Below are positions 49,554 to 58,434 of a DNA stretch of 64,000 bases, piece by piece. Origin of the DNA: JAVDCA01 sp035293985 (GTDB taxonomy: Bacteria; Pseudomonadota; Alphaproteobacteria; Rhizobiales; Xanthobacteraceae); NCBI GenBank assembly GCA_035293985.1, contig DATGLS010000045.1, forward strand, positions 124,001-188,000. Direction: 5' to 3'. Each line of letters starts with the position of its first letter. The stretch's first letter is position 1. Below the pieces are notes generated by a model. The model saw nothing but the letters and a program-made list of their open reading frames with translations. It was not told the origin of the DNA and ran no database searches. Both the position numbers and the translations under genes were made by a program.

Positions 49554-51605
49554 ATGGCAAAAACAGCAAAGAAAACAACGGCTGAGGGTGAAGACCTCTT
49601 TTCGGGCGCGAAGTCGGCGCGGCGCGCCCTACCACGGGCCAAGGGCCCCCGCCCTTCGGGCGAGGCGGGCTATACGGCCCACGACATCGAGGTGCTGGAG
49701 GGGCTCGAGCCGGTGCGCCGGCGCCCGGGCATGTATATCGGCGGCACCGACGAAAAGGCGTTGCACCATCTCTTCGCCGAGGTGATCGACAACGCCATGG
49801 ACGAGGTGCTCAACGGCCACGCGAGCTTCATCGAGGTCGAGGTCGCGCAGGACGGCTACGTCACCGTCACCGACAACGGCCGCGGCATCCCGGTCGACCC
49901 GCATCCCAAGTTTCCGAAGAAATCCGCACTCGAAGTGATCATGTGCACGCTGCACGCGGGCGGCAAGTTCGACTCGGAGGTCTACGAGACCTCGGGCGGC
50001 CTGCACGGCGTCGGCGTCTCGGTCGTCAATGCGCTCTCCGAGCGCGTCGAGGTCGAGGTCGCGCGCGGCGGCCAGCTTTATCGGCAGATCTACTCGCGCG
50101 GCAAGCCCAAGGGCGGTATCGAAAAGCTCGGCAAGATCGCCAACCGCCGCGGCACCAAGGTCCGTTTCAAGCCCGACGCGGAAATCTTCGGCGAGGACGC
50201 TGCATTCAGCCCACTGCGCCTGTTCAAGATGACGCGCGCCAAGGCGTATCTCTTCGGCGACGTCGAGATCCGCTGGCACTGCGACAAGGAATTGCTCGAG
50301 GGCGTCGAGGGCGTGTCCGAGGAGGCGACGTTCCACTTCCCGTCCGGCCTCAAGGATTATCTCGCGAGCACCATGGAAGGCCAGACGCTGGTGCATCCCG
50401 ACATCTTCACCGGCAAGTCAGGCAAGCCGGGTGCGCCCGGCTCGGTCGAGTGGGCGGTGGCGTGGACGTCGGATGCGGACGGCTTCCTCTCGTCCTACTG
50501 CAACACGATCCCGACGCCCGACGGCGGCACGCACGAATCGGGCATGCGCTCGGCGCTGCTGCGCGGCCTCAAGGACCACGCGGAGCGCACCAACCAGGGC
50601 AAGCGCGCGGGCCCGGTCACGTCGGAGGACGTGATGTCCGGCGCCGGCGCCATGGTGTCGGTATTCATCCGCGAGCCCGAGTTCCAGGGCCAGACCAAGG
50701 ATCGGCTCGCGACCGCCGAGGCGCAACGCGTGGTCGAGAACGCCGTCAAGGACCAGTTCGACCACTGGCTCGCCGGCAATCCCGCGATGGCCAACAAGCT
50801 GCTCGACTGGGTGGTCGAGCAGGCGGACGAGCGCATTCGCCGCCGTCAGGAGAAGGAAATCGCCCGCAAGGGCGCGACGCGCAAGCAGCGCTTGCCCGGC
50901 AAGCTCGCCGACTGCACCAGCACGGCGGCGGAAGGCTCCGAGCTGTTCATCGTCGAGGGCGACTCCGCCGGCGGGTCCGCCAAGCAGGGGCGCGACCGCC
51001 ATCTGCAGGCCATTCTGCCGTTGCGCGGAAAGATCCTCAACGTCGCTTCCGCCGGCAAGGACAAGCTCGCGCAGAACGCCCAGCTCGCCGACCTCATCCA
51101 GGCGCTCGGCTGCGGCACCGGTACGCATTTCCGCGAGCAGGATCTGCGCTACGACAAGGTGATCGTCATGACCGATGCCGACGTCGACGGCGCCCACATC
51201 GCTTCGCTGCTCATCACCTTCTTCTACCGGCAGATGCCGCAGCTCATCGACCAAGGTCACCTTTATCTCGCGGTGCCGCCGCTCTACCGGCTCTCGCACG
51301 GCGGCAAGACCTTCTATGCGCGCGACGACAAGCACCGGGACGAGCTCCTGAAGAAGGAGTTCCATGCCAACGCCAAGGTCGAGATCAGCCGCTTCAAGGG
51401 GCTGGGCGAGATGATGCCGGCACAGCTCAAGGAGACCACCATGGACCCGCGCAAGCGCACGCTGCTGCGCGTGGTGCTGGTCGACGACGAGCGCAAGAAG
51501 GCGCAGAGCGCGGTCGAGCGGCTGATGGGGACGAAGCCCGAGGCGCGCTTCGAGTTCATCCAGGAGCGCGCGGAGTTTGCGCGCGAGGACATGCTGGACG
51601 TCTAG
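49554..51605 (+). CDS. parE: DNA topoisomerase IV subunit B ParE
   Basis: A 683-residue type II topoisomerase ATPase subunit needed to separate replicated chromosomes. GHKL ATPase motifs are FAEVIDNAMDEVLNGH, VTDNGRGIPVDPHP and TSGGLHGVGVSVVNAL. The transducer domain and the TOPRIM domain follow, with LFIVEGDSAGGSAKQGRDR and VIVMTDADVDGAHIASLL. It ends RAEFAREDMLDV. RRRPGMYIGGTDEKALHHL is ParE-type, and no GyrB-specific insertion is seen. The first ~35 residues are a Lys/Ala/Arg-rich extension usual in alphaproteobacteria. Start is ATG 49554. Confidence 0.96.
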   Translation: MAKTAKKTTAEGEDLFSGAKSARRALPRAKGPRPSGEAGYTAHDIEVLEGLEPVRRRPGMYIGGTDEKALHHLFAEVIDNAMDEVLNGHASFIEVEVAQDGYVTVTDNGRGIPVDPHPKFPKKSALEVIMCTLHAGGKFDSEVYETSGGLHGVGVSVVNALSERVEVEVARGGQLYRQIYSRGKPKGGIEKLGKIANRRGTKVRFKPDAEIFGEDAAFSPLRLFKMTRAKAYLFGDVEIRWHCDKELLEGVEGVSEEATFHFPSGLKDYLASTMEGQTLVHPDIFTGKSGKPGAPGSVEWAVAWTSDADGFLSSYCNTIPTPDGGTHESGMRSALLRGLKDHAERTNQGKRAGPVTSEDVMSGAGAMVSVFIREPEFQGQTKDRLATAEAQRVVENAVKDQFDHWLAGNPAMANKLLDWVVEQADERIRRRQEKEIARKGATRKQRLPGKLADCTSTAAEGSELFIVEGDSAGGSAKQGRDRHLQAILPLRGKILNVASAGKDKLAQNAQLADLIQALGCGTGTHFREQDLRYDKVIVMTDADVDGAHIASLLITFFYRQMPQLIDQGHLYLAVPPLYRLSHGGKTFYARDDKHRDELLKKEFHANAKVEISRFKGLGEMMPAQLKETTMDPRKRTLLRVVLVDDERKKAQSAVERLMGTKPEARFEFIQERAEFAREDMLDV

Positions 51606-51637
51606 GACGCTCGTCGTCGCGCCGGGAGATCGCAACC

Positions 51638-51751
51638 ATGCCGAAGGACGAACTGGTCGTCCAAATGATCAAGATCGTGCTCGGACTGGCGTTCGGCGCG
51701 TATTTCATCTGGTGGAGCCTGGAAGTGCTGCAGCGGCTGCCGCCGCGGTAG
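51638..51751 (+). CDS. 37-residue single-helix membrane protein
   Basis: A small frame beginning at the ATG at 51638 with GGGAG nine bases upstream, 32 bases after parE. The product (MPKDELVVQMIKIVLGLAFG ...) has one membrane helix (IKIVLGLAFGAYFIWWSLEV) and a short basic end. Spacing, ribosome site and hydropathy support a real microprotein co-transcribed with parE. No function is known to me. Confidence 0.6.
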   Translation: MPKDELVVQMIKIVLGLAFGAYFIWWSLEVLQRLPPR

Positions 51752-52124
51752 CGCGTCATATCGCGGCTGGGCGCCTCATCGCGAGCGAAGCGAAGAAATC
51801 TCGTGACACCAGCGGACGCCCTTCGTGGATCGAGATTGCTTCGGCGCGCTGCAATGATTTGAGCGCTGCCCTACGTTGCCGCAACCACAAGCAGTGTCCC
51901 GCGATATAGGTCTTCGAGCGAGCAGCGAATGCCAGTTCCGCCACCGCGATGTGGTCGCTGCGGTTGGTGAGAACCTCTGCTTGCCAATCGCGACTACGCG
52001 CGCGTTCAATGCGAGGATCGCGGCTGCCTGTCTGCCCATACGGAAGCTCTTTTCGCTTTCCTTCCCGCCGGGATCGATTATGCGTGAGGAAACGCTGCAG
52101 AGATCGGATTGCCAGAGACCTCCC
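51752..52124. other. Intergenic region with a decayed repeat and an unexplained open stretch
   Basis: Bases 51778-51852 resemble family D (gcgagcgaagcgaag ... gagattgcttcggcgcgctgcaatga). From about 51870 to 52030 the minus strand is open and reads ARSKTYIAGHCLWLRQRRAA with NRSDHIAVAELAF before it, which might be a gene fragment; I do not recognise it. The Bug gene promoter should lie near 52040-52120. Confidence 0.4.
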
Positions 52125-53099
52125 ATGCGCCGCCGCCAATTCCTTCAGCTGACGCTCCCCGCGGCCGCGGCGCTCGTGCCGCACAGCGCCCTCGCCCAGC
52201 TCGTCGACCAGCCGATCCGCATCGTCTTTCCGTACGCGGGCGGCGGCTCCGGCGACACGCTCGCCCGCCTGGTCGCCGACAAGATGCGCGGGACGCTCGG
52301 CCGCGCCGTCATCGTCGAGGACCGCGCCGGCGGCGCCGGACGGATCGGCGTGATGCAGGTGAAGAACGCGGCGCCGACCGGCGACACGCTGCTGCTTACG
52401 CCGATCGCCACCATGACGGTCTACCAGTATGTCTACAAATCGCTCGGCTATGATCCCTTCACCGATTTCACGCCGGTGTCGCAGCTCGCCACCTTCGACT
52501 TCGCGCTCGCGGTCGGTCCGCAGGTGCCGGCGCAGTCGCTCAAGCAGCTCGTCGCGTGGGTGAAGGCCGATCCCCAGTTGCGCGCCGTCTACGGCGGGCC
52601 CGGCACCGGCGACCTGCCCCATTTCCTTGGCGTGCTGTTCGCCCGCGCGGCCGGCCTCGCCCTGCGCCACGTCGCCTATCGGGGTTCGGCCGCCGCGATC
52701 GTCGATCTCGCGGCCGGGCAGATTCCGATGCTGATCGTGCCGCTGAGCGACGTCATCGCGATGCACAAGGACAAGCGCGTGCGTATTCTCGCGAGCTCGG
52801 GAAAGACGGACTCGCCGTTCGCGCCCGACGTGCCGACCTTTCGCGAAGAGGGCTACGACATCGAGGGCTCGAGCTGGTATGCCGCCTTTGCGCCGGCACG
52901 CACGCCGGCCGCGACGATCGACAAGCTCAGCGCCGCGATGGCGGCGGCGGTGCGCCAGCCCGATGTGGTCGAGCGCCTGCATGCCTTCGGCCTCGTGCCC
53001 ACCGGCACCACCGCCGCCGAGCTCGGCGCCATCCAGAGGGTGGACTCGGCGCGCTGGGCCACAGCCGTGAGGCTGTCCGGATTCCGGGCGGAAGATTGA
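52125..53099 (+). CDS. Bug-family (TctC-like) periplasmic substrate-binding protein
   Basis: A 324-residue solute receptor of the tripartite tricarboxylate transporter type. The leader is MRRRQFLQLTLPAAAALVPH then SALAQ, probably Tat or Sec. The mature protein starts PIRIVFPYAGGGSGDTLARL, with the Bug hallmarks VIVEDRAGGAGRIGVMQVKN, GDTLLLTPIATMT, ARAAGLALRHVAYRGSAAAI, and DVPTFREEGYDIEGSSWYAA. No TctA/TctB membrane genes are next to it, as usual for orphan Bug proteins. It is followed within four bases by an MBL hydrolase gene, suggesting a small catabolic operon. Ligand unknown, probably an organic acid. Confidence 0.9.
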   Translation: MRRRQFLQLTLPAAAALVPHSALAQLVDQPIRIVFPYAGGGSGDTLARLVADKMRGTLGRAVIVEDRAGGAGRIGVMQVKNAAPTGDTLLLTPIATMTVYQYVYKSLGYDPFTDFTPVSQLATFDFALAVGPQVPAQSLKQLVAWVKADPQLRAVYGGPGTGDLPHFLGVLFARAAGLALRHVAYRGSAAAIVDLAAGQIPMLIVPLSDVIAMHKDKRVRILASSGKTDSPFAPDVPTFREEGYDIEGSSWYAAFAPARTPAATIDKLSAAMAAAVRQPDVVERLHAFGLVPTGTTAAELGAIQRVDSARWATAVRLSGFRAED

Positions 53100-53102
53100 A
53101 CC

Positions 53103-53972
53103 ATGGCCGCGATGGTCCCACCCTCACAACAAACCAAGCTGATCCTGCTCGGCACCAAGGGCGGTCCGCGCGTGACCGCCGGGCGCGCCAACCCGGCGAA
53201 CGTCATGATGATCGCCGGCGAGCCGTGGGTCGTCGATTGCGGTTATGGCGTCACGCGCCAGCTCATTGCCGCCGGCATCGAGCCGGGGCGCGTGCGCAAG
53301 ATCATGATCACGCACCATCACTCCGATCACATCCTCGAGCTCGGCCCCCTCATCTACAACATCTGGGCGGCCGGCCTGCGCGAGCCGGTCGACGTGTGGG
53401 GACCGCCGCCGCTGCGGCAGATCGTCGAGACCTTCCTGCAGTCGATGAGCTACGACATCGGCATCCGCATCGACGACGAGGGCCGCGCCGATCTGCGCAA
53501 GCTCGTCCGCCTGCACGAGTTCGAGGCGCACGGGCGCATGCTCGAAACCGACGCGGTCAAGGTCAGCGCCATCAACGTGATCCATCCGCCGCTGCCGCAT
53601 GCTTATGCGTACCGCTTCGATGCGCCCGACCGCTCGATCGTGCTCTCGGGCGACACGGCGGTCTGCCGCGACCTGATCGCCTTCGCCCAAGGCGCGGACG
53701 TCCTGCTGCACGAGGTGATGCACCTCGCCGGCATCGACCGCATCGTCGCGCGCACGCCGGGCGCGGCGCGGCTGCGCGAGCATCTGCTCGCCGCCCACAC
53801 GACCACGACCGAGGTCGGCAAGGTCGCGGCGGCAGCCGCGGTCGGGACGCTGGTGCTCAATCATCTGGTGCCGGGCGACGATCCATCGATCACGGACGAG
53901 ATGTGGCGCGGCGATGCGGCGGCGGATTTTGCCGGCGACGTGATGGTCGGGCGGGATTTGCAGGTGATTTGA
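53103..53972 (+). CDS. Metallo-beta-lactamase-fold hydrolase, RNase Z/arylsulfatase-like
   Basis: A 289-residue cytoplasmic zinc hydrolase. Start blocks TKLILLGTKGGPRV and ANVMMIAGEPWVVDCGYG; zinc site THHHSDHILELGPL (~residues 61-74); later Asp in IVLSGDTAVC and a His in LVLNHLVPGDD. This arrangement is the RNase Z-like/alkylsulfatase-ELAC subclass often fused in context with Bug receptors. It probably hydrolyses an ester, lactone or sulfate of the imported compound rather than tRNA. It overlaps nothing and converges on a second Bug gene with four bases between stops. Confidence 0.87.
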   Translation: MAAMVPPSQQTKLILLGTKGGPRVTAGRANPANVMMIAGEPWVVDCGYGVTRQLIAAGIEPGRVRKIMITHHHSDHILELGPLIYNIWAAGLREPVDVWGPPPLRQIVETFLQSMSYDIGIRIDDEGRADLRKLVRLHEFEAHGRMLETDAVKVSAINVIHPPLPHAYAYRFDAPDRSIVLSGDTAVCRDLIAFAQGADVLLHEVMHLAGIDRIVARTPGAARLREHLLAAHTTTTEVGKVAAAAAVGTLVLNHLVPGDDPSITDEMWRGDAAADFAGDVMVGRDLQVI

Positions 53973-53976
53973 GCGA

Positions 53977-54948
53977 TCACGTCTGATCGAGCCGGATCCC
54001 CGCCGCCTTGATCAGCTCCCGCCATCTCGCAATGTCGGCTCTGACAAGGCGATCGAGGGCCTCAGGGCCGGCCTCCCCGGCACTCGCATGTTGTCGAGCA
54101 AGATTGGCTTGATAGGCGGCATCGTCGTGCGCGGCTGCAAGTGCGTCCTGCAGCCGCTTGACCACTGCGGCTGGCGTCTTCGCCGAGACAAAATAGCCGA
54201 ACCAACTTTCACCGACGACCGCAGGCAGACCCGCTTCGCTCATCGTCGGAACGTCGGGAAGCGCTTCCACGCGTTGGGGAGCCGCCACCGCAAGCGCTCG
54301 GCATTTGGTGGCGGTGACTTGCGACGCGATGACCTGCACGTCCGCGAACATCGCATCAATCTGGCCACCGAGCAGCGCCGACAAGCTTTCGCCAGTGCTG
54401 CGAAACGGGACGTGGATGGCGTCGATGGCAGCCTCGCGCTTGAGGAGCTCGAATGTCAGATGGGAAATGGTTCCGTTCCCAGCCGACCCGACCGTGACCG
54501 TTGCGGGACGCGCCTTGGCATCCGCAATGAATTCCGCGAGCGTCGTGCTGTGTGAGCGGGGCCCGACGGCCAGCACCTCGGCCGAGCGCCAGATCGTGCC
54601 GAGCGGAACGAAGTCCTTTTCCACGTCGTAGGAAACGTGTTTCGCTGCCGGAATGATTGTAAACCATCCAACCGCGCCAACCAGGATGGTATAGCCGTCC
54701 GGCTCGCTCCCAACATAAGCCTCAATGGCGCTCAGGCTGCTTCGCCGATTTTCAACGATGACGGGGCTGCCCAACGCTCGACCGAGCGCCTCCGCCGCCA
54801 AGCGCGCACTGATATCAGCAGCTCCGCCCGGCGCGGCGGGTACAAGAATGCGGATCGGCCGAGACGGGAAGTCCTCCGCCCAGGCGGCCTCGGTTGCCCC
54901 CAGGAACGCGAATGCAAACAGCGAGCATGTCTCTCTTCGTGTAATCAT
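53977..54948 (-). CDS. Bug-family (TctC-like) periplasmic substrate-binding protein, second
   Basis: A 323-residue receptor with a signal peptide (TCSLFAFAFLGATEAAWAED). FPSRPIRILVPAAPGGAADI begins the mature domain; VIVENRRSSLSAIEAYVGSE, GNGTISHLTFELLKREAAID, VPFRSTGESLSALLGGQIDA and DVPTMSEAGLPAVVGESWFG are Bug motifs. It is only distantly similar to the Bug protein at 52125, so not a recent duplicate. It is divergent from a LysR gene that probably controls it. No permease genes accompany it. Confidence 0.92.
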   Translation of the reverse strand: MITRRETCSLFAFAFLGATEAAWAEDFPSRPIRILVPAAPGGAADISARLAAEALGRALGSPVIVENRRSSLSAIEAYVGSEPDGYTILVGAVGWFTIIPAAKHVSYDVEKDFVPLGTIWRSAEVLAVGPRSHSTTLAEFIADAKARPATVTVGSAGNGTISHLTFELLKREAAIDAIHVPFRSTGESLSALLGGQIDAMFADVQVIASQVTATKCRALAVAAPQRVEALPDVPTMSEAGLPAVVGESWFGYFVSAKTPAAVVKRLQDALAAAHDDAAYQANLARQHASAGEAGPEALDRLVRADIARWRELIKAAGIRLDQT

Positions 54949-54971
54949 GGGAGATATGGAGATATATTGTG

Positions 54972-54983
54972 CTATCCCGATAG
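54972..54983. promoter_or_regulatory. Perfect dyad in the divergent Bug / LysR intergenic region
   Basis: CTATC-CC-GATAG is a perfect inverted repeat in the 92 bases between the two start codons, set in otherwise A/T-rich DNA. It is a good candidate for part of the LysR binding site. Confidence 0.55.
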
Positions 54984-55040
54984 GGCGTGTTCATACAGTT
55001 TACGATTGAAGACCTCCAGTGCGTCTGATAATCTGTAGGC

Positions 55041-56021
55041 GTGGGAGAGAAGTTAGACTGCGAGCATCAGATCGGTCGCCGCATCCGATTGCGGGACCTC
55101 CATATTTTTCTGACGGTGAGCCAACGCGGCAGCATGGCTCAAGCGGCGGCGCAACTCGGGGTTTCACAACCAGCAGTTTCAGGGGTGATCGCCGATCTCG
55201 AGCGGACCCTTGGCGTACCCCTATTCGAGCGCAGCACGCGGGGGGTCAAGCCTACGATATTTGCGCGCGCCATGATGGACCGCAGCGTCGCGGCGTTCGA
55301 TGAGATCAAGCAGGGCATTCGAACGATCGAAAGCCTCGCCGACCCCGAGGCCGGCGAGTTGTGGATCGGCTGCATCGAATCGGTGACCGCCCTCATGCTT
55401 CCGCCTGTTCTTCGAGAGTTCATGCGGCGATACCCGCGCGTCGTGGTTCACGTCGAGCGGCTGGCGTCTCCGACACCCGAGTTGCGGGACTTGTGCGAGC
55501 GAAATCTCGATTTGGCGCTGACTCGCCTTGTGCGCCCTGCCTCGAACGATACCGCCGAACTGAGCGTGGAGCCCCTGGGCGAGGACCCCGTCGTGATAGC
55601 CGCGGGCGCAAGAAGTCATTGGGCAGGACGGCGCAAAATTACGCTTGGTGATCTCGCGGACGAACCTTGGCTGTTGACGCCGGCAGACTGCTGGACGCAC
55701 GTCGCCGTCCGTGAGGCATTCGAGAGACAAGGGCTCAAGATGCCCAATGTCAGTCTGATGACCTATTCCATCCCACTGCGCATGAGCTTGGTGGCCTCTG
55801 GGCCGTATATCACGGTCTTTCCGAACTCAATCCGCGATCTGGATGCGTCCCGCAATACGATAGCGATTTTGCCGATCGATTTGCCTGTTCCGGAGTCGCC
55901 GCTAGCCATCGTTACAGTCAAGAACCGCAAGCTCAATCCGGTTGCGCAGCGCTTCGTCGAACATCTCCGGGACCACGCGTCTGGATCGACCTTCGTTCAT
56001 GCGAGCAGCTGCGCGGAATAG
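55041..56021 (+). CDS. LysR family transcriptional regulator
   Basis: A 326-residue regulator starting at GTG 55041. The N-terminal winged helix is LRDLHIFLTVSQRGSMAQAA, AQLGVSQPAVSGVIADLERT and LGVPLFERSTRGVKPT. The effector domain begins GELWIGCIESVTALMLPPVL. The 30 residues before the HTH are slightly longer than average. It is divergent from the Bug receptor gene at 53977-54948, the usual arrangement for a regulator and its target, and a dyad lies between them. The effector is presumably the substrate of that receptor. Confidence 0.93.
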   Translation: MGEKLDCEHQIGRRIRLRDLHIFLTVSQRGSMAQAAAQLGVSQPAVSGVIADLERTLGVPLFERSTRGVKPTIFARAMMDRSVAAFDEIKQGIRTIESLADPEAGELWIGCIESVTALMLPPVLREFMRRYPRVVVHVERLASPTPELRDLCERNLDLALTRLVRPASNDTAELSVEPLGEDPVVIAAGARSHWAGRRKITLGDLADEPWLLTPADCWTHVAVREAFERQGLKMPNVSLMTYSIPLRMSLVASGPYITVFPNSIRDLDASRNTIAILPIDLPVPESPLAIVTVKNRKLNPVAQRFVEHLRDHASGSTFVHASSCAE

Positions 56022-56269
56022 AGCGACGGCAGCACAAACCTTCTAGAAAATACGGTTCTCGATTACGCAGTTCTTACAACCGAGGAGGGGCTCCCGGCGC
56101 GGCTTCGAACAGTCTCAACCCGATACGGATTTGGGATGCCGGGCTTCGCGGCTATTACGATCGCCGATACGACCCTAACAAGAAAAGGGCTACCGGATTT
56201 AATCACAAGATGTACGACCCACAATCACTGCTTTCGAACGGAAGCCAGCATCGCAGAGGGCCTCCCAGC

Positions 56270-56677
56270 ATGGGGACCAAACGCGCCGGACCGGTCGACG
56301 CCATCGTGGGGCGGCGCATCCGCACGCGTCGGCTGTTGCTCGGCCTCACGCAGACGCAGCTCGCCCAGCAGCTCGGGGTTTCGTTCCAGCAGGTGCAGAA
56401 ATACGAGAACGGCGCGAACCGCGTCGGCGCCGGCCGCTTGGTGCAAATCGCACAGGTTTTGGGCGTACCGATCGAGGCGTTGCTCGAGGGTCTCAACGCT
56501 CCCACGCGAAAGACCGTGCAGGCCGATGATCCGCTCGACCTATTGTCGAATGGCGCCGCGGTGCGCCTCGCCCAGGCATTCTCGCAAATCTCCGACCGCC
56601 ATATCCGCAACGCGCTGGTGAGCCTCGCCGAGGGAATTGCCGCCGGCCAACGGCGGTCGGACAAAACGGCCGCCTGA
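56270..56677 (+). CDS. XRE family helix-turn-helix regulator (Rhizobiales type)
   Basis: A 135-residue DNA-binding protein from the ATG at 56270, with AGAGGG upstream; an ATG at 56210 gives 20 more residues that do not match the family. VDAIVGRRIRTRRLLLGLTQ, TQLAQQLGVSFQQVQKYENG and ANRVGAGRLVQIAQVLGVPI form the five-helix HTH, and the rest is a helical tail (ISDRHIRNALVSLAEGIAAG). This is the well-known alphaproteobacterial group that includes regulators of nodulation, conjugation and phage-like genes. It is monocistronic. Target unknown. Confidence 0.9.
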   Translation: MGTKRAGPVDAIVGRRIRTRRLLLGLTQTQLAQQLGVSFQQVQKYENGANRVGAGRLVQIAQVLGVPIEALLEGLNAPTRKTVQADDPLDLLSNGAAVRLAQAFSQISDRHIRNALVSLAEGIAAGQRRSDKTAA

Positions 56678-56963
56678 GTCGACAAGCACACTCAACCGGC
56701 CAACAATCGAGAGTGGGAAAAGGGGCTCGGGCGCCACAAGCCGGAGGCGCGTCCTAGGGCGGCGCGGCAGGGCTCTCGCTCCGTTGCCTGCTCTTTGCCC
56801 GCGTGGTCACCCGAGCACGTCCAGTCTAGCTGGATGAGCAGGCAAGACCAGCTTGCGTGTGCGGTTATCCTCGTTGTCCACCGGGCGGAACCCTGGTTTT
56901 GGCGCCGCGCTGCGTATCAGGCAACTCGCGCAAGCAACCACCGTGAGATGTTACGGTGCCGTG

Positions 56964-58355
56964 ATGACGCATTCGCCCGCCCTGCCGCCCGCCGCGAAAT
57001 CGGATTTCCTCGGTCATCCGCGCGCGCTCGCGTTCCTGTTCACGACCGAGATGTGGGAGCGCTTTTCCTACTACGGGATGCGCTCGCTGCTGGTGCTGTA
57101 CATGGTCGACTATCTGCTCAAGCCCGGGCGCATCGAGGGCGTGATCGGGCTCGCCGCGTTGCGCCACCTGCTCGAATTCCCCTTCGGACCCCTCGATGTC
57201 CAACCGCTCGCCTCGATGATCTACGGCGGCTACACCGGCCTCGTCTATCTCACGCCCATCTTCGGCGGCCTGCTCGCCGATCGCGTGCTCGGCCACCGCC
57301 GCACCGTGACGATCGGCGCGCTGCTGATGGCGGCCGGGCACTTCATGATGGCGTTCGAGCCGCTGCTCCTGTTCGCGCTGCTGGCGCTCATCCTCGGCAA
57401 CGGCGCGTTCAAGCCCAACATGTCGGCGCAGGTCGGCGATCTCTACGGCGCGAGCGATCCGCGGCGCGATCGCGCCTATTCGATCTTCTATGTCGGCATC
57501 AATATCGGCGCGTTCTTCTCGCCGCTCGTCTGCGGCACGCTGGGCGAGGAGGTGGGCTGGCATTACGGCTTTGCGGCCGCCGGGGTCGGCATGCTGATCG
57601 GGCTCGCGGTCTATCTCTACGCCGCGCCCATGCTGCCGCCTGATCGCATCACGCCCATCGCCGAGCGCGTGCCGCTCAGCCGCACCGAAGGGCGTGCGCT
57701 CGCCGCCCTGCTCGTCCTGTTCGTTCCCGCCACCTTGTTCTGGGCGACTTATGAGCAGCAGGGCAACACCATCACGTTGTGGGCCAACGCGCAGACGGAC
57801 CGCACCATCGACCTGCTGTTCTGGTCCGGCACGATTCCGGCCACCTGGTTTCAGGCATTCAACCCGTTCATGATCTTCGCCTTCACGCCGCTGGTGGTCG
57901 GCTTGTGGGCACGCCAGGCGCGGCGAGGGTGCGAGCCCTCGACGCTGACCAAGATGGCACTCGGCTGCCTCGGCGTTGCGGCCGCCTACCTGATCATGGC
58001 GGCCGCCGCCGGGCAGGTGGGCGGCAGCAAGGCGAGCTGGTTGTGGTTGCTCGCGTATTTCACGGTGATCACCATCGGCGAGCTTTACTTCTCGCCGACC
58101 AGCCTCTCGCTGGTGTCGCAGATCGCGCCGCTCCGCATCGTGTCCATGATGATGGGTGTGTGGCTGGCGACGAGCTTCACGGGCGGCTTCCTCGCCGGCT
58201 GGCTCGGCAGCCTGTGGAGCCACATGGACAAAGCGCACTTTTTCCTGACGATCGCCGCGATCGCGGGTGCCGGCGGCGGCATCATCTGGCTGCTGCATTG
58301 GCCTCTGCGCGGCGTGCTCACGGACGCGACGCCGATCGAGGCAAGGCAGCTCTAG
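56964..58355 (+). CDS. Proton-dependent oligopeptide transporter (POT/PTR2 family MFS)
   Basis: A 463-residue inner-membrane protein with about 14 hydrophobic segments. The family signature EMWERFSYYGMR (the ExxERFxYY motif of proton coupling) lies at residues ~29-40, and GGLLADRVLGHRRTV and GNGAFKPNMSAQVGDLY are PTR2 motifs. FWATYEQQGNTITLWA is the conserved helix-7 segment for peptide termini. It imports di- or tripeptides with protons. The ATG at 56964 is used; a frame from 56853 adds non-conserved residues. Monocistronic. Confidence 0.93.
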   Translation: MTHSPALPPAAKSDFLGHPRALAFLFTTEMWERFSYYGMRSLLVLYMVDYLLKPGRIEGVIGLAALRHLLEFPFGPLDVQPLASMIYGGYTGLVYLTPIFGGLLADRVLGHRRTVTIGALLMAAGHFMMAFEPLLLFALLALILGNGAFKPNMSAQVGDLYGASDPRRDRAYSIFYVGINIGAFFSPLVCGTLGEEVGWHYGFAAAGVGMLIGLAVYLYAAPMLPPDRITPIAERVPLSRTEGRALAALLVLFVPATLFWATYEQQGNTITLWANAQTDRTIDLLFWSGTIPATWFQAFNPFMIFAFTPLVVGLWARQARRGCEPSTLTKMALGCLGVAAAYLIMAAAAGQVGGSKASWLWLLAYFTVITIGELYFSPTSLSLVSQIAPLRIVSMMMGVWLATSFTGGFLAGWLGSLWSHMDKAHFFLTIAAIAGAGGGIIWLLHWPLRGVLTDATPIEARQL

Positions 58356-58434
58356 TCAAGGCCCTTGGCCCCGCCCGTCCCCGTGCCTTATGATTTTGCC
58401 GACCGGCCGTGAGAAAGCCGAGAGGGAGGACTGC

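Noticed and set aside
51756..52982. A 408-codon minus-strand frame opposite the first Bug gene
   Set aside because: Most is antisense to the Bug gene. Only the 51870-52030 part is kept as an unexplained stretch.
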